Of a stretch of DNA of 64,000 nt, positions 11,634-23,660 are shown one piece after another. The notes below the pieces were generated by a model, which was not told where the DNA came from, ran no database searches, and was given only the letters and a program-made list of their open reading frames with translations. The stretch spans positions 124,001 to 188,000 of the forward strand of contig MU404079.1 of NCBI GenBank assembly GCA_022695795.1. Reading direction: 5' to 3'. The translations under genes and the position numbers were made by a program. This DNA comes from Biscogniauxia marginata. Its lineage: Eukaryota; Ascomycota; Sordariomycetes; Xylariales; Xylariaceae. Positions within the stretch are counted from its first letter, which is position 1. Every line of letters starts with the position of its first letter.

Positions 11634-12004
11634 TCAAACCTCGCCATCCTCTAATTCGTTGTACAGGCAATAAGAGGTAAGTTGGCCACGGACGCTATCT
11701 TCGGTCTTGACATCGGCCTCTTTTGCGACGGGCGCATCGAGCTTGCTTCGCCTCGAAGGACCCTCGGCATCGTCAGGCTGGAGGAGTGCTCCGTAGTGGG
11801 CTCTGGCTGTGGCACCGTCCTTGAAGCCGGCTTTGACGGCCAGCTTCTCCCAGTTGATCTAGATCCATCCAGATTAGCTCGTACCGTAATGCAAGCAGGC
11901 TGAAAGGGCATACCTCTGGCTTTGTCGAAGCATTCCTAGACCTTGATGACAGCCATGATGTCACTTGCGGTGATGCGGCCAGAAATCGCAGCCTCGGATG
12001 CCAT
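11634..12004 (-). pseudogene. Small SANT/Myb-like fungal protein, nonsense-mutated
   Basis: Exon 1 (12004-11914) reads MASEAAISGRITASDIMAV, then IKV, TAG, ECFDKARG. Exon 2 (11858-11634) reads INWEKLAVKAGFKDGATA, then RAHYG and an acidic tail ending in ELEDGEV-stop. The in-frame TAG sits where related short fungal proteins, as I recall them, have Trp (VWECF), so TGG to TAG is likely. The apparent intron (GTATGC...GATCTAG, 11859-11913) joins phase 1 to phase 0, which would shift the frame. That is a second sign of decay, or a hint that the splice choice is wrong. The family's tryptophan/GFK pattern suggests a SANT-like chromatin or DNA-binding fold. This is recall, not proof. Confidence 0.45.
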
Positions 12005-12565
12005 CTTGTTTCTCGTGTCGGTCTGGATTGTTTCGTGAGGCGACAAGTGGTCGTGGAAAATATATGCGTAAGATGGAAGGGATTGCCGGCGGTTTGTGGA
12101 ATGCTGGTGAGGACGAATGTGTATGTACGTATGTGGTGAAAAATACGGGGATTGAAAGAGGGAAGTTGTAGATTAGATAAATGGACACCTTCGGAAAACA
12201 AATTAGGTAAGGCTGAATAAAAAGGTATTACTATTAACCCCACTTGTCGCTGAAGACCCCGCGCTAAGACCCCGCAATCCAAACCATCTTCCACCCTTAA
12301 TTTAGGTTGAACACTACTAATTCATGCCGGAAGTTAAATTCCTATGGGATAAGCTATTTTTAACATGTAAGTGGAAGATAGTGTCGTGTACCTTGACAAT
12401 AGCATTTGGTTGGGTATGCACTACGATACGTATGTAAAAAGTGAGAGCCAAGCCAGATTTCTACTTGTGGTCCTCTTGTGCTGCCTATCCTCGACAGGGT
12501 TTAGTAATACTATCTCGGTAGCCGAAGTTTCCATTGGGCGAATGGTGACTCCCAAATTTACTTAC
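12005..12565. other. Intergenic, left copy of a duplicated segment
   Basis: From about 12245 to 12560 the sequence resembles 16180-16510 and 16940-16985, for example AAGACCCCGCAAT, CTTAATTTAGGTTGAACACTA and TGCTGCCTATCCTC. The left copy lacks about 440 bp that in the right copy hold an exon. No separate gene seen. Confidence 0.55.
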
Positions 12566-12722
12566 AGAAGACAGGGTAAGCATCGTTATCGACGTTACAG
12601 ACGATCTTGCGCGCTTCGTCAGCGAGGCGATGCATTGGTTTCCTCTGGAAGTCGGTATTGTCGTGCTCCTTGGTGACGGGGCCGACCGGGATAGTGGCGG
12701 TAGAGGGTGAAAAGATAGTGGT
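12566..12722 (-). pseudogene. Fragment paralogous to the gene at 16609-17554
   Basis: Minus-strand frame reads VGPVTKEHDNTDF, then HRLADEARKIVCNVDNDAY, then PVF, and ends at a GTAAGT donor at 12565. This aligns with VGTITKEHDNANF, IRRLANEAHNIVFNVDYDAY, PVV and a donor at the same phase in the right copy. Neither the upstream nor the downstream exon is present in recognisable form here. It is a partial duplicate of an unrecognised gene. Confidence 0.55.
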
Positions 12723-13452
12723 CGTGATAGAGAAGAGATTATGGAAGATTTACTTGGATGAAATAGAGAGGGCCAACGCAGTGCCACCCTTCTGTGACTT
12801 GCTAGAAAGTACCAGCCACTCTAGGTACGACACACGACCTCTCTGACAGCTTGCTTATCCACCCCGCGTGGCGCCTTCCACCAACCTGGACGGGGGTTGC
12901 CTTGACTTTTGTAAAGGAGGCCTAAGCTGTGAAAATCCCGGGCCAAGCTGAATATAGTAAAAGGCTAGACCTATTACAGTAATAGCCGCTAGGCCCATTA
13001 TGGTAATCTTAACAAGTTGTTCAGCCTGTAGGATCTCCCCTAGACCCCTCCAACAAAGCCCTTTCCTCGACGCAAGGCAAAGGTGTTACAAACCAACAAA
13101 GATGGAGAGATTCCAAGGATGCAAGTAGCCCGTGCACAAGGCACGGAAAAGGAATGTTCCATGTGGTTTAAACATTTTTGAGACGTGATCTAACATCACC
13201 AGATTAAGGATGTGTATCAAATCGATAGCTATTACCTAGCTAGGAAGGCTCCTTATAAACGCGTCGCGTCTCTGCCCCTTCCGTATTCAATCATGTGCCA
13301 AACACTCGGATCAGAAAAGTACCGTGTCACAACATGACGAATAGATGTGTTGTTGGATATGTAGCGATTAATATTGATTGCAAGTTTCTAATAAAGGCTG
13401 GGCTTTTTGCGTGATCTGGCCCAAGAGCCTTTTCTCACTAAACCAGAATACC
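12723..13452. other. Intergenic upstream of the RecQ copy
   Basis: No gene recognised. Contains a short inverted motif around 12970-12995 (CCTATTACAGTAATAG), possibly a small hairpin. Confidence 0.5.
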
Positions 13453-15893
13453 ATGGAGAGCCCTGCATTGAAGCGTCGGAAACTCGATAGGACTAGCTCG
13501 ATTCCCGCAGATCATCATTCATCATCATCACAAGACGCCGTCCCTTCAAGTGGACTTGGAGCACACATTCTATCATTAGTAGGCTGCTCCTAAATTTTGT
13601 AACTCTGTTCATACTGACAGTGTTAATGGAAATAGATGCGAAGTCCGGCTTTAACTCAGACCGAGATCGTAGAGATAGAAGTCAACATCTTGCAGCAACA
13701 CTTATCTCGTCTCGAGAACGAAACGCACACCGAAAAGGCACAGGAGAATATACGGAAAGCAATCGATCTCATTTCAGAGCTTAAGGAAGACCAAAACAAC
13801 ATTAGCTCTGATGACCAAATAAAAGCACCCGCCCAATTCAACCATGAGAAACTGATAAAAAAACGGTCGCTAAGTCCACCCACCGCGGATCCAAGTATCG
13901 TGTCGGACGACCTGTCAGATGTTTCCGACTCGTTCATAGCTGAGCTTAGTGCCCTTATTGACTCAAATCTCACATCTACCGAGCCCGAAAGGGTTGAAGG
14001 CAACTCCGAGCTTCAATCACCATCTTCGACAAGGACACAACCGATATCAAATCTATTCGATCCCGAATTAAGGGAACGCCCTTGGTCCAATGAAGTGCAG
14101 CAGGTTCTCAGAGACCGATTTCAAATGTCTGGATTTAGATGCAATCAACTGGAAGCCATAAATGCGACGCTCGCTGGCGAGGATGCCTTTGTATTGATGC
14201 CGACTGGCGGTGGGAAGTCTCTATGCTACCAGCTTCCTGCTGTCATACAGAGCGGCAATACCCGTGGAATCACGGTCGTCATATGTCCTCTTCTCAGTCT
14301 AATGCACGACCAAGTAGAACATCTCAAGGCGTTCAAAATCAAAGCGGTGACTCTAAACAGCGAGGAGAAACCGGAAGATCGAAGTCGCATCATGAAGGTT
14401 CTTAGAGCCGATAGTCCAGAGCGGTATATCGACCTTCTTTACGTCACCCCTGAGATGATCACCCAGAGCGAGGCTTTTCTAAATTGTCTTGAAGCCCTGC
14501 ATCAGAACAGGAAGCTCGCACGTCTTGTCATTGACGAGGCTCATTGTGTGAGTCAATGGGGTCATGATTTTCGACCCGGCTACAAAGAGTTAGGTCGCTT
14601 TAGGGGGAAATTTCCTAGCGTTCCTTTAATGGCTCTGACCGCGACGGCAACTGAGAACGTCATCACCGATATAAAACATAACCTAGCCATCAATAAATGT
14701 CAAAGTTTCTCCCAAAGCTTCAACCGTCCAAACCTATATTATGCAGTTTTTAAAAAGGAGCGACATAATATTGAAGCCATAGCAGAGCTGATTACTACTA
14801 AATATAATAAAAAGACTGGTATTGTGTATGCCCTGTCCCGTAAGTCGACCGAAACAATTGCAACAAAATTACAAGAATACGGCATTACCGCCTGCCATTA
14901 TCATGCCTCGGTAGCAGCTGACGAGAAGGTTCGAATACAACAAGCATGGCAGAAAGGCAACACCAAGGTCGTGGTTGCCACTATTGCATTTGGCATGGGT
15001 ATTGACAAGCCTGACGTGCGTTTTGTTATTCACCAGTCGCTACCTAAAAGTCTCGAAGGATACTATCAGGAGACCGGCCGCGCCGGCCGAGATGGCAAAC
15101 CGTCGGAATGTTACCTATACTTTAGCTACAGCGACGTCTACACGCTACGGAGACTGATCAGCGATGGCGACGGCAGTCAAGAACAGAAAGCAAGGCAGGG
15201 AAACCTTTTAGAGAAAGTTATCGCCTTTTGCAACAACCAAACGGATTGTCGCCGAGTCGAAATCCTTCGCTACTTTGGAGAATCGTTTCCTAGAGCGAAA
15301 TGCAATGCTGGTTGCGACAATTGCAAGGCGAGTAGCGTCTTGCAGATGGTGGATTTTACGCCGTACGCTACAGCGGCCCTGAAGCTTGTGCAACTTTATG
15401 GGAAGCTGACGCCAACCCAATGTGCCAATATTTTGATGGGAAAAAAGACGAAATTTGATCAAAAAAAGTCTCGAAATGTGCTATGGTATAGCTAAGCACA
15501 TCGCGAAGCACGATATCCATCGTGTTCTTAGTGGACTAGCTGCCGAAGATGCATTGAAAGAAGAAAATATTATTTATCGTAGCAGCGGGATAGCTATGCA
15601 GTATCTTCGGGTATGATTACACTCTTACGTTTTAGTATCTTTGCTGACGACACGCATAGCTTGGCCCTAAAGCTCATTCATTCCTTTCCGGCGGGCGCAG
15701 ACTCGCGCTAGCTACGACAAGCAAGAGTGAGAGCGATCAAAATACTTCATCGACAATAGAGAAGCTTCTTGGAGGGATAACAGCTCAGCCGACGGAACGG
15801 AAGGTTAGATTCGCTGTTGAAAGTGACCCAAACGATGGTCGGGATAAAGAGGGCGAAGTCTCCAAATATTTCCGGAAGAGCACAAAATTGTAG
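13453..15893 (+). pseudogene. Truncated RecQ helicase, Sgs1/BLM/QDE-3 type
   Basis: Exons: 13453-13578; intron 13579-13635 (GTAGGC...AATAG, phase 0); 13636 to about 15487; frame shift; 15488-15610; intron 15611-15659; 15660-15893. Helicase core: FRCNQLEAINATL, Walker A MPTGGGKS (about residue 230), DEAH box (about 342), ALTATAT, motif VI QETGRAGRDG (about 520), then a Cys zinc motif (NQTDCRR...KCNAGCDNCKA) beginning the RQC domain. The unshifted frame stops at 15493-15495. Moving one frame restores the RQC continuation (IAKHIAKHDIHRVLSGLAA), and after the intron LGPKAHSFLSGRR. No HRDC domain follows and the long N-terminus of full-length family members is absent. RecQ enzymes unwind recombination intermediates 3'-5', and QDE-3 also acts in quelling. 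Most likely a partial gene duplicate, now broken. Confidence 0.8.
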
Positions 15894-16608
15894 AGGTAGT
15901 CTACGGAACACGGTAGTGAAGCCTGGAGGTTGAGGTGGATTAGCAAGGATGAGGGTAGCAGAGAAGGCCCGGCACATCGGATTGTTAAAGTAAGTTCATT
16001 CGTATATCTAGTATCGATGTAGATGTGATCCTCAACACGTCATGGTCGCGTTCTAGCGATATACCTTGCAAGCCTACTACAAGGTTGTCGTTTTATGCCA
16101 TTGTCCTTTTGACTACATACACGACATGGGCTATCGTATTGCTTCAATCTTGAATAGCTATACAAGCTAGGGAAGGCTGAACAAAAGGGCACTAAGACCC
16201 CGCAATTCAGATCATCTTTCGTGGAAACCTTAATTTAGGTTGAACACTAGTGCTGCAAGTTAAATTCTCACAGGACAAGGTATTTTTAACTCGACCGATC
16301 GATCGTTAAATCTACTCTAAACCCTTGTTTTAGCGTTCAAGTAAAAGACAGCATTGTGTGCCTTGGCAACATCATTTGTTGGGTATGCCTTGAAATCGTT
16401 CCCGATCGCGTATGCACGACGATATGTATATCAAAAGTGAGAGCTAAGCTAGATTTCTATTTGTGGTCCTCTTATGCTGCCTATCCTCCACAAAGTATCC
16501 TTCGGGCCCATTAGATATTTAGCAATAGTAGAATTAATACTACGGAATCTTTTACTGATTTAAACGCATCGCAAGTTTTTAACCTCAAATAATCAGCACC
16601 GTAAGTAC
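15894..16608. other. Intergenic, right copy of the duplicated segment
   Basis: No gene. 16180-16510 resembles 12245-12490 (see that entry). The two copies are direct repeats about 4 kb apart with the RecQ copy between them. Confidence 0.5.
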
Positions 16609-17554
16609 CTAAGCACAGCTCTCGCACACGGCTTGGTTTAAAGCATGCAATCGGCTAGCTTGACGCCATCGACCAATAAAAGGGAGGAGCTTGGTCAACA
16701 CAACACGTCTTTGGTATTCCTTATATTCTAAATCCCCATCCATGAAAACCTCATCCCTCTTCCTCATCCACCAGTGCTGTTGCGCAAGACCTTCCACGTT
16801 TACAAGACGTTTGGTAATCCAACCGATCTCGTCGCGACGGAGGTCGAAAATAGCCGGGTAAATCTTGTCGATGGACTGCTGCTGGCGCTCGGCAGCGAGC
16901 AGGACCTTTGCCACTACGATAGGGTTTAATAATAATATCTTAAGAGCCAAAGTTTCCATTAAGTAAATAATAATTCTTAAATTTACTTACAAACGACGGG
17001 GTAGGCATCGTAATCGACATTAAAGACGATGTTATGCGCTTCATTAGCGAGGCGACGTATGGTTACATCTGGAGAAAAGTTGGCATTGTCGTGCTCCTTG
17101 GTGATGGTGCCGACCGAACCGTCCGGGTTGCGAAAACGCTCCAGGTCGGCATTAATAGCACAAAACCCAGCGACCTCGATCTCGGCGGTAACTTCGTAAG
17201 GCGGCTCGAAGCCCGCGGCTTCATACACATTGCCGGCGTTCCATCCTTAGACCCTATGAGACGTAAGTGATAAGCTCGGGAAACGCAGGTAAATAGCATG
17301 CAAAGGTAAATACGCGAAGGCGGATGTATGTAGATCGAGTAAACAAGAACTCACCAGGTAGCCTCGACAAGGATGCTTTCCTAAAGCTTCTCGACGTTGG
17401 CGCACTCCACCCAAGTATACGCGGCGGGGACGGCGGGGACATGTTCCTTACCGCAGCCACGGCATTTCGCGACGATAGCAACAGGTTTATGCGTTTCCCA
17501 AAAGTTGCTCTCAGCAATTTCCTTTGCTGTGTGTAAGCCTGAGCTGATGCTGTT
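16609..17554 (-). pseudogene. Unrecognised fungal gene with CxxC motif, two nonsense codons
   Basis: Three exons fit in phase: A about 17554-17354, B 17253-16991, C 16913-16609. Introns are 17254-17353 (GTGAGT...CATAG) and 16914-16990 (GTAAGT...CGTAG). Exon A holds KPVAIVAKCRGCGKEHVPAV, then TWVECANVEKL, stop (TAG), ESILVEATW. Exon B opens V, stop (TAA), GWNAGNVYEAAGFEP and continues EIEVAGFCAINADLERF, VGTITKEHDNANF and FNVDYDAYPVV. Exon C holds VLLAAERQQQSIDKIYPAIF, WITKRLVNVEGL, QQHWWMRKRDEVF and ends QAVCESCA-stop. Both stops fit CAG/CAA to TAG/TAA. No start codon was found for exon A, so the 5' end may be missing. CxxC...H could bind metal. I do not recognise the family. A partial paralogue lies at 12566-12722. 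Confidence 0.55.
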
Positions 17555-18200
17555 TTAACCTGAGTCGAGGGTGAGCTTGGCTGGAGCCTACGGCACAGCC
17601 CGTTTTTGGCCACCCCGGCTAAAATTGCCCTTTTCCAAAAATGGAAAATGCTACCCAGGGATAATTTTTGTGCTACCGATTTCATACTACGATTTCATAC
17701 TAGAGGCCTCACTTACAACAGGAGCCTTCCGTTAAGACGAACATTCTATTCCTTACTACCAGGTCTACTACCTACTTACTACGACTTCAGGTATATCCAC
17801 CAGGACAAATCTTAGGGACTGAGTGTGAATGATGAATTAAAAGCGAGGAGGTCGTGTTAAGGCTGTCAAGCCGCTGATTCCTTTGAGGTCGACTGGAACA
17901 CATCTTTGACCTGTCTTAATTCCCACCTCTGGAAGAGCCGAGAACCTACCACCCTTTTTGTCGTCACCTTCCTTTTTTTCCCGTCGGTAAGCCTTCAGTG
18001 CCTTGTCGTTTCATCACTTGCCCACTGATCACTGCTTATAAGGGGAATATCGGCAACTCGGAAGGAACGGCGTAAGATGTTATATCATGCATCTCATGAT
18101 ACCATTCATCACATATACGAAACGCGCCTAGAGAATGACTGGGTAGCTTCGCTGGGTAGTAGCCACTTCTACGTCATAAAGCAAATATGTTCTTAGCCAA
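17555..18200. other. Intergenic
   Basis: GC-normal DNA without a convincing gene. A short direct repeat GATTTCATACTA(C/G) occurs near 17678-17703. Confidence 0.45.
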
Positions 18201-21200
18201 GCGCACAAACGGACCACACTAAAATGCTCTCGTTTATGTTCTTGCATGAGCTAAAACGTTATAGGGGCGGGCATATTATTCCTCATAATCAATTGCATAA
18301 AGCCTTTTAAAGATGCAATCTTAAATCGGATATACTCTTCGTTAAAGTACGAAGCACTAAAGCGGGATACTCGCAAATCGGTTTGGTAGTTATTTATTAA
18401 AGCAAGTAAAAACTAAATAAGGAAGTCCGGTGTATAATAAAGGTGGCATACCCAACTAATGGGATCTACTTACACAAATTAATTACTAAAGGAATGAAGC
18501 CATCACGGGGCCCATTTAAGCAAGAACGCAGGACTAACAATACTAAATACAGAAAACCCATATATGACATTTAAATTCTCATCGATCTAAATCTATCTCG
18601 ATCAAGGGTAAATCATAAGAATATATTTATTAGAACTGGTTACTAGTCCCGGGCCTTTTCATATGTCCGCGTATTCGGCTTAGGTATAATTATATTCACT
18701 TAATTTAAGTAAATGAGATTACTCTTTAAGCCGAGCGCCTCCCGAGGCGCTTTATAAGTATAGTCCTTTTTTATACTAGTCCCTTTCCTTTTTTTTAAGG
18801 TTTCGTACCTACTTATTAACGTCCTATTATACCTAATAATCGATTAAAGTGTTATAATCACTTAGAGGCTTTAACCGGTTCACATATATAATGTTTCTAC
18901 CTTACTTACGGATTCGCTAAGCGAACTACCTAAAAAGCCTTTTTAAACCGTCGACCTTTAAACTTATGCCTAGCACTAAAAGGAGATCGGGATCCGCCGA
19001 CCCATCGCTACGAGCGAGTTAAGCAATTTCATCACCTTGTGGATAGGTTTAGTCGAGCATAACCATGTTCGGTTTAAATTAGCTAATTAATAGGGGCCTT
19101 ATTCTAGTCTCCTTTTGAACCTTATAACGGCCGTTACACCGTAAGCAAAAAAGCGTTAATCCGTTTTCGATATTGTAGTTCTTTATAATACATCGATAGT
19201 CCTCCTATTCGTACGTTTTATAACAAAAATAATACTTTAAGTTAACCAGACTTCCGTGAAGTGGAATGCAATTAAATCGTCGGCTTATGCTTATTAACAA
19301 GCCCGCTTTTACCTCGAGCATATTAACGTTTTAGGTATAACAACGAAAAAATTTACGCCGTAGTAATACGAGTTATTTATGCGTCTTTATTGGCTCGTAA
19401 TTAGCGGTAATATCTTGAATGCGTAGAGCTGTTTTAAGAAACTAAGCCCGTCGCGAGTCAAAGAAAGCAGCTTCCTTGAAGAGTGCGCCGTTGGCGTAAA
19501 GTCCACCTAACGAGCGGAAGTCCTAGTTTCGTTAGTTACCTTGATTTAAGAAGTACTAAGTTCTATTAACTGGAATATTAGTTATTATATTAATACTAGC
19601 GCTAATAATAATCACGATCTTTTAAGCATTTAAGAGAGCATTTACGATAACTTATAGTTCTTGAAAACCAGGCTTAATATGTATAAGGCGGATTAATAAT
19701 AGTCGTTTTAATATGATGGCCTTAAAACGAAGAACGATTAAAAGGATATTAAAAGAGAGAAGAATAGAGCAGAAATAGCCATGAGGATCCTGCTGTTTAT
19801 ATACCTCGGCTAGGACGCTGTGGAGGTGATCACGGTTCGTGCCTCGCCTCTCGTACCGGACAACCGAGGCAGCTCACGACGAAGCAGACTGTCCACTTGG
19901 TGTCATGAAACTTGGCTGGATGGAAACTGTCACGAGGCACCTAGGTAGGGGTTGAGGTGATAACGTAGTTGTTGCGCGAGTGACTAGAACTACAGCTACT
20001 TAGGATACAGTACTTATATACACCTGTGTCCTTGTACCACCTGATACGTCAACTCAACTCTCTACTTCCTGACAGAAACACCGGGCTCCCATTGGCCTTC
20101 AGGAAAGGATAAGGAGGTATGCCCGAGGATGTTCTTGATAGCACGGCGGTGATAGAGGGCCGCGAGGCCTCCGCCTCTTGGGGAGTTGGTATAAGAGTTC
20201 TAGAGAGGGCCTTAAAAAATATAAATAGCGTTAACTCCCTACTTAACTATCCTTAATATCTTTCTCCTTTAAAAATTTCTTACGACTCTTATAACTTTTA
20301 TAATTTTTATAACTCCCTTAAGAGCGACAAAGTTAATCGCTCGAGTAATACATTTAAACTATAAAATATTAATCGTTAAAAATGTTTTAAGAGAAATTAA
20401 CGAAAAATTTAAAACCGATTTAAATTAGGAGCTTTTATTAATAAACATTTTTATTATATTAAATAAGATCCGTAAAAAGAACAAGACTTTTTCGGATCTC
20501 TTGTTAAAGGTCCGGGAGCTAAAAAAGGGTAATTATTTAGGTTTATAATGTTTTAAGTCTCTTTTATTATAGCTTATAAGCTAAAGTTATTAGTATAACT
20601 ACGTAATGTTAAAAGCCTTAAGAGGCCAACAAAGCGCTCTTAGTCGACACACCTTAGCGTCGCCGTCAACGATCGTTACGTTTATAGGAAGTCGTTCGAA
20701 AGGATCCGGCTAGAGCGCTAAAGGGTTCAAGAAAGTCTCGTCATATATAGCGCAAAGAACATTCTTGAGGTTTAGCGATATTTTCGTGCGAGAAAATGGT
20801 AATGTAAAATAGCTTAAATGGTTATTTATTAAATAAAATTATGACCTTATTAAGGGACATCACTAGTGGTTGATTCATTAAATAACTAGATAATTTTATA
20901 ATATATTTTAATATATAAAACTCCTGGAATTGTAACCCCCTTAATAAACACACGTTTAAGCTTATAAATAAAATCATTGACCTTTTTTAGCTAATCCTCC
21001 TCGGCTGCGTATAAGGCTTAATTATTCTAGTAGTAAAACCTGCTAGAGAACATAGTGACGGATACTTTAATGTAGCGTGTTAACCCTCCCCGTGGTTAAC
21101 CCTTCATAGCTACCCTAGATTCTAGCCTAGGACGCGGTGATAGAATTATCTTGTTTTAAACTAATTATACGTATATTGAATTAACGATTTATGTAAATGA

Positions 21201-21602
21201 ACTGTTTAGTATCTACCGTCCTTGAAGCGTAAACATGTCCCTAGCTCGAACCCGAGTCGTTATTAGGGAGCTGTGTTTCGACATACTCTCTAATCTTATC
21301 ATCTAATTCAACAAAGTAGTGTTTTACATCTAGTAGTCTAGTGCTTTGTTTGTTAACCTCGACACGCTAATTAACGACGGAATAAAGAAGTCCCTAGAAA
21401 GCTACATAATTTAAGAGGATGTTAACGTTGATATATTCTTGCGTTTCGCTTAGCTTGTGTAAATACACCGGTATAAACGAAATTGTTTTAAGAACTTTCG
21501 TGATATATAAAAGGAATAACGTGGTTAAAGCGCTAGACTATAAATAGGTGGATTAAGTAATATAATTTGATGCCTAGAATGGCTCTATGATGTTACAAGC
21601 CA
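18201..21602. other. AT-rich, RIP-like degenerate DNA
   Basis: Dominated by TTAA/TATA words with isolated GC-rich islands (for example 18960-19030 and 19790-20200). No LTR ends, terminal inverted repeats or transposase motif could be recognised. Around 20340-20830 the plus strand reads as long runs between stops at possible Gln positions, so an old coding repeat is likely, but its class is unknown. Confidence 0.5.
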
Positions 21603-21666
21603 CATTGTGGCATTGTGGCATTGTGGCATTGTGGCATTGTGGCATTGTGGCATTGTGGCATTGTGG
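21603..21666 (+). repeat. Tandem repeat, 8 bp x 8
   Basis: Unit CATTGTGG repeated eight times without error, then diverging at GCGGTG. The period is not a multiple of three, so all frames are read in turn. It stands out as GC-rich and unmutated inside a RIP-affected block. Confidence 0.95.
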
Positions 21667-23660
21667 CGGTGTTTGTCCAGCAAATCTTTTAAGATCAATT
21701 GGATTCTCAACTAACATTGTACCGAAGCCTTGCGAGAAATCCGCGCTTATATCAAGGTTACGGTGGATTATAAACTGCATCGATGCCCAACATTTAAAAC
21801 AAGTGCCTATTTTTCCTTCTTTAATATCTTTTCCTTCTTTCTTTCATTCGCTACTTATTTATCTTTTTAATTGTCATTTTTTCTTTTATAGTTATTACTT
21901 TTAGTTTTATTAACTCATTACTTATTTAAATCGACATTACTTATTAACGACTTATATATGCGCTTTTTACTTCGATATCTCCTTAAAGTAAACTAACTAA
22001 CATTATAAAAACAAGCTTATTAACCTTACCCGCTTAATATGATACGAGGGGAAAATATAACACATTTAATAAAAAACCAAATATTAGTTAAAACTACTAA
22101 TTAAATAAAATCATTACTTATTATTCTTACTTAGGTGTTAATTTGGAAAGAAGTTAAATAAAAACCTAGAAAATATCTTATTAACTAATAAAAAATAAAG
22201 AGCTTTAATAATACTCGTTTATATAACCTAAGATAAATATGGTTAACGTATTTATAAAAATAATACTATAATAATCGCGTATTATAACATTATAATCACA
22301 GGCGATTATGCCGACAAATCAGGTATCTAGTTATTTTAAACTATAAAAAACGATCTATTTATTTATAACGCAAATATTAAATATATTAAATTAAAAAAGA
22401 GCCATTAATAATATTCTTTAAAAAAGCGAATATACCAAGCCCGTATTTATTCACAACGTATTAATAAAACTTAAAATACTTTTATACATTGTTCCACAGC
22501 ACTTCGCAGCCTATTTTAACAGGTACCTTAATAATGCCGTGTATCTAGCATAACGATGTGATAATATGGTCGCTAACGAAACATACTAATACAGCTTAAC
22601 AATCCACGGTGAAATCAGCGCCTTCTGCGAAACGTTAACTTTAGTCGCCCTAAGCACACTGTTTCTCCACATGTACCGAGTAGCGTAGGGCTAATGGACT
22701 TCGTATATTCCCCCGAGAATCGTATACGGAACTTGGCTATATCGCCGATAATTGCCGATACATAACGTCTACTAAACCACTCGAAACTCAAAGACCTATT
22801 TATATTCAAGTCGATCAAGTCGGCAAATACTTGAAAAAGGAAGCGGCTTACGTATATTTTTACTAAGGCCGCTAATATAGAGTCTTTCGAGATAGCTTCG
22901 TAGGGCTAGGAAAATAGTTTAAGTTTCGTTACCAAGGTTATTACTATATCCTATTTAAATAGATCTAAAATAGAATTTATTACTCGTATTAGTTAGGTTT
23001 TAAGTAATTATTTTTATAATTAACTATTTAAAAAGTATTAATTAATTAATTTCTAGATTTTAAAATAATCGAAATCTAATTACTATTATTTATTTTGAAA
23101 TAAATCGGCAATTACTTTCAATTTATAAGCTATTAACTTATCGCTATCTTTATAACTTATTATAAAAACACATAAAACTACTAAAATAAATCCATAGCTA
23201 TATACATTCTTAATAAATTCCTAATATTTTCTTTTCCGGCGATTATAAGTATTATTGTGGAGTATCTTGGCGGCTTTTAATAGAAATCGCAAATAACGTT
23301 AATTTAATTTTTCTCCCCGAATTTGCTTTATAATATTTATTATTATTATCTAATTAGGGATAATTATATTTCTAGGCTTCATTTTAATTTGTTCCTTGTT
23401 AAGGCAGGGTGAGTTAATAAGTATAAGATATTAAATCACTTGATTATGGATAAGATGGTGGACAAGATGGTGGGCGAGGTGGTGGACAAGATTATTCACA
23501 TGGGATAGATAAGCCCGAAAAAGCACAACCCCCGGCCGGATACCACCCCTTTTGTAATTTGAAACCCGCACTAGATCTGGAAAGCATGAGTTCTAACGTG
23601 ACGATTTAGCTAATATATATAATATAGCTTGGGAAAAGGCAGATAGTGCCTGTAAATAGT
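21667..23660. other. AT-rich DNA and upstream region of the membrane-protein gene
   Basis: Mostly TpA-rich degenerate DNA. On the minus strand 22615 to about 22915 is open for roughly 100 codons (DSILAALVKIYV, SFEWFSRRYVSAIIGDIAKF, LGTCGETVCLGRLKL). It has no recognised family and may be a relic. From 23450 GC returns; 23451-23500 holds imperfect GGTGG(A/G)CAAGATGGTGG repeats. Confidence 0.45.

Noticed and set aside
11682..11903. Plus-strand frame MATDAIFGLDIGLF...
   Set aside because: It is the complement of the SANT-like exon, whose frame fits a recognisable protein pattern.
11773..12294. 173-codon minus-strand frame
   Set aside because: Out of frame with the recognisable INWEKLAVKAGF exon and without domain; Ser/Arg-rich shadow.
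13453..15893. Telomere-linked helicase marking a subtelomere
   Set aside because: The helicase resembles the Sgs1/QDE-3 class, and no telomeric TTAGGG repeats are present in the window.
17324..17536. Plus-strand frame MYVDRVNKNSPGSLDKD...
   Set aside because: Complement of exon A and intron of the minus-strand gene, which splices in consistent phase.
18201..21602. Another nested LTR element
   Set aside because: No TGTTACGAACC-type tips, polypurine tract or reverse-transcriptase words found; class cannot be assigned.
21603..21666. CRISPR-like array
   Set aside because: Contiguous 8-bp units without spacers, in a fungal genome.
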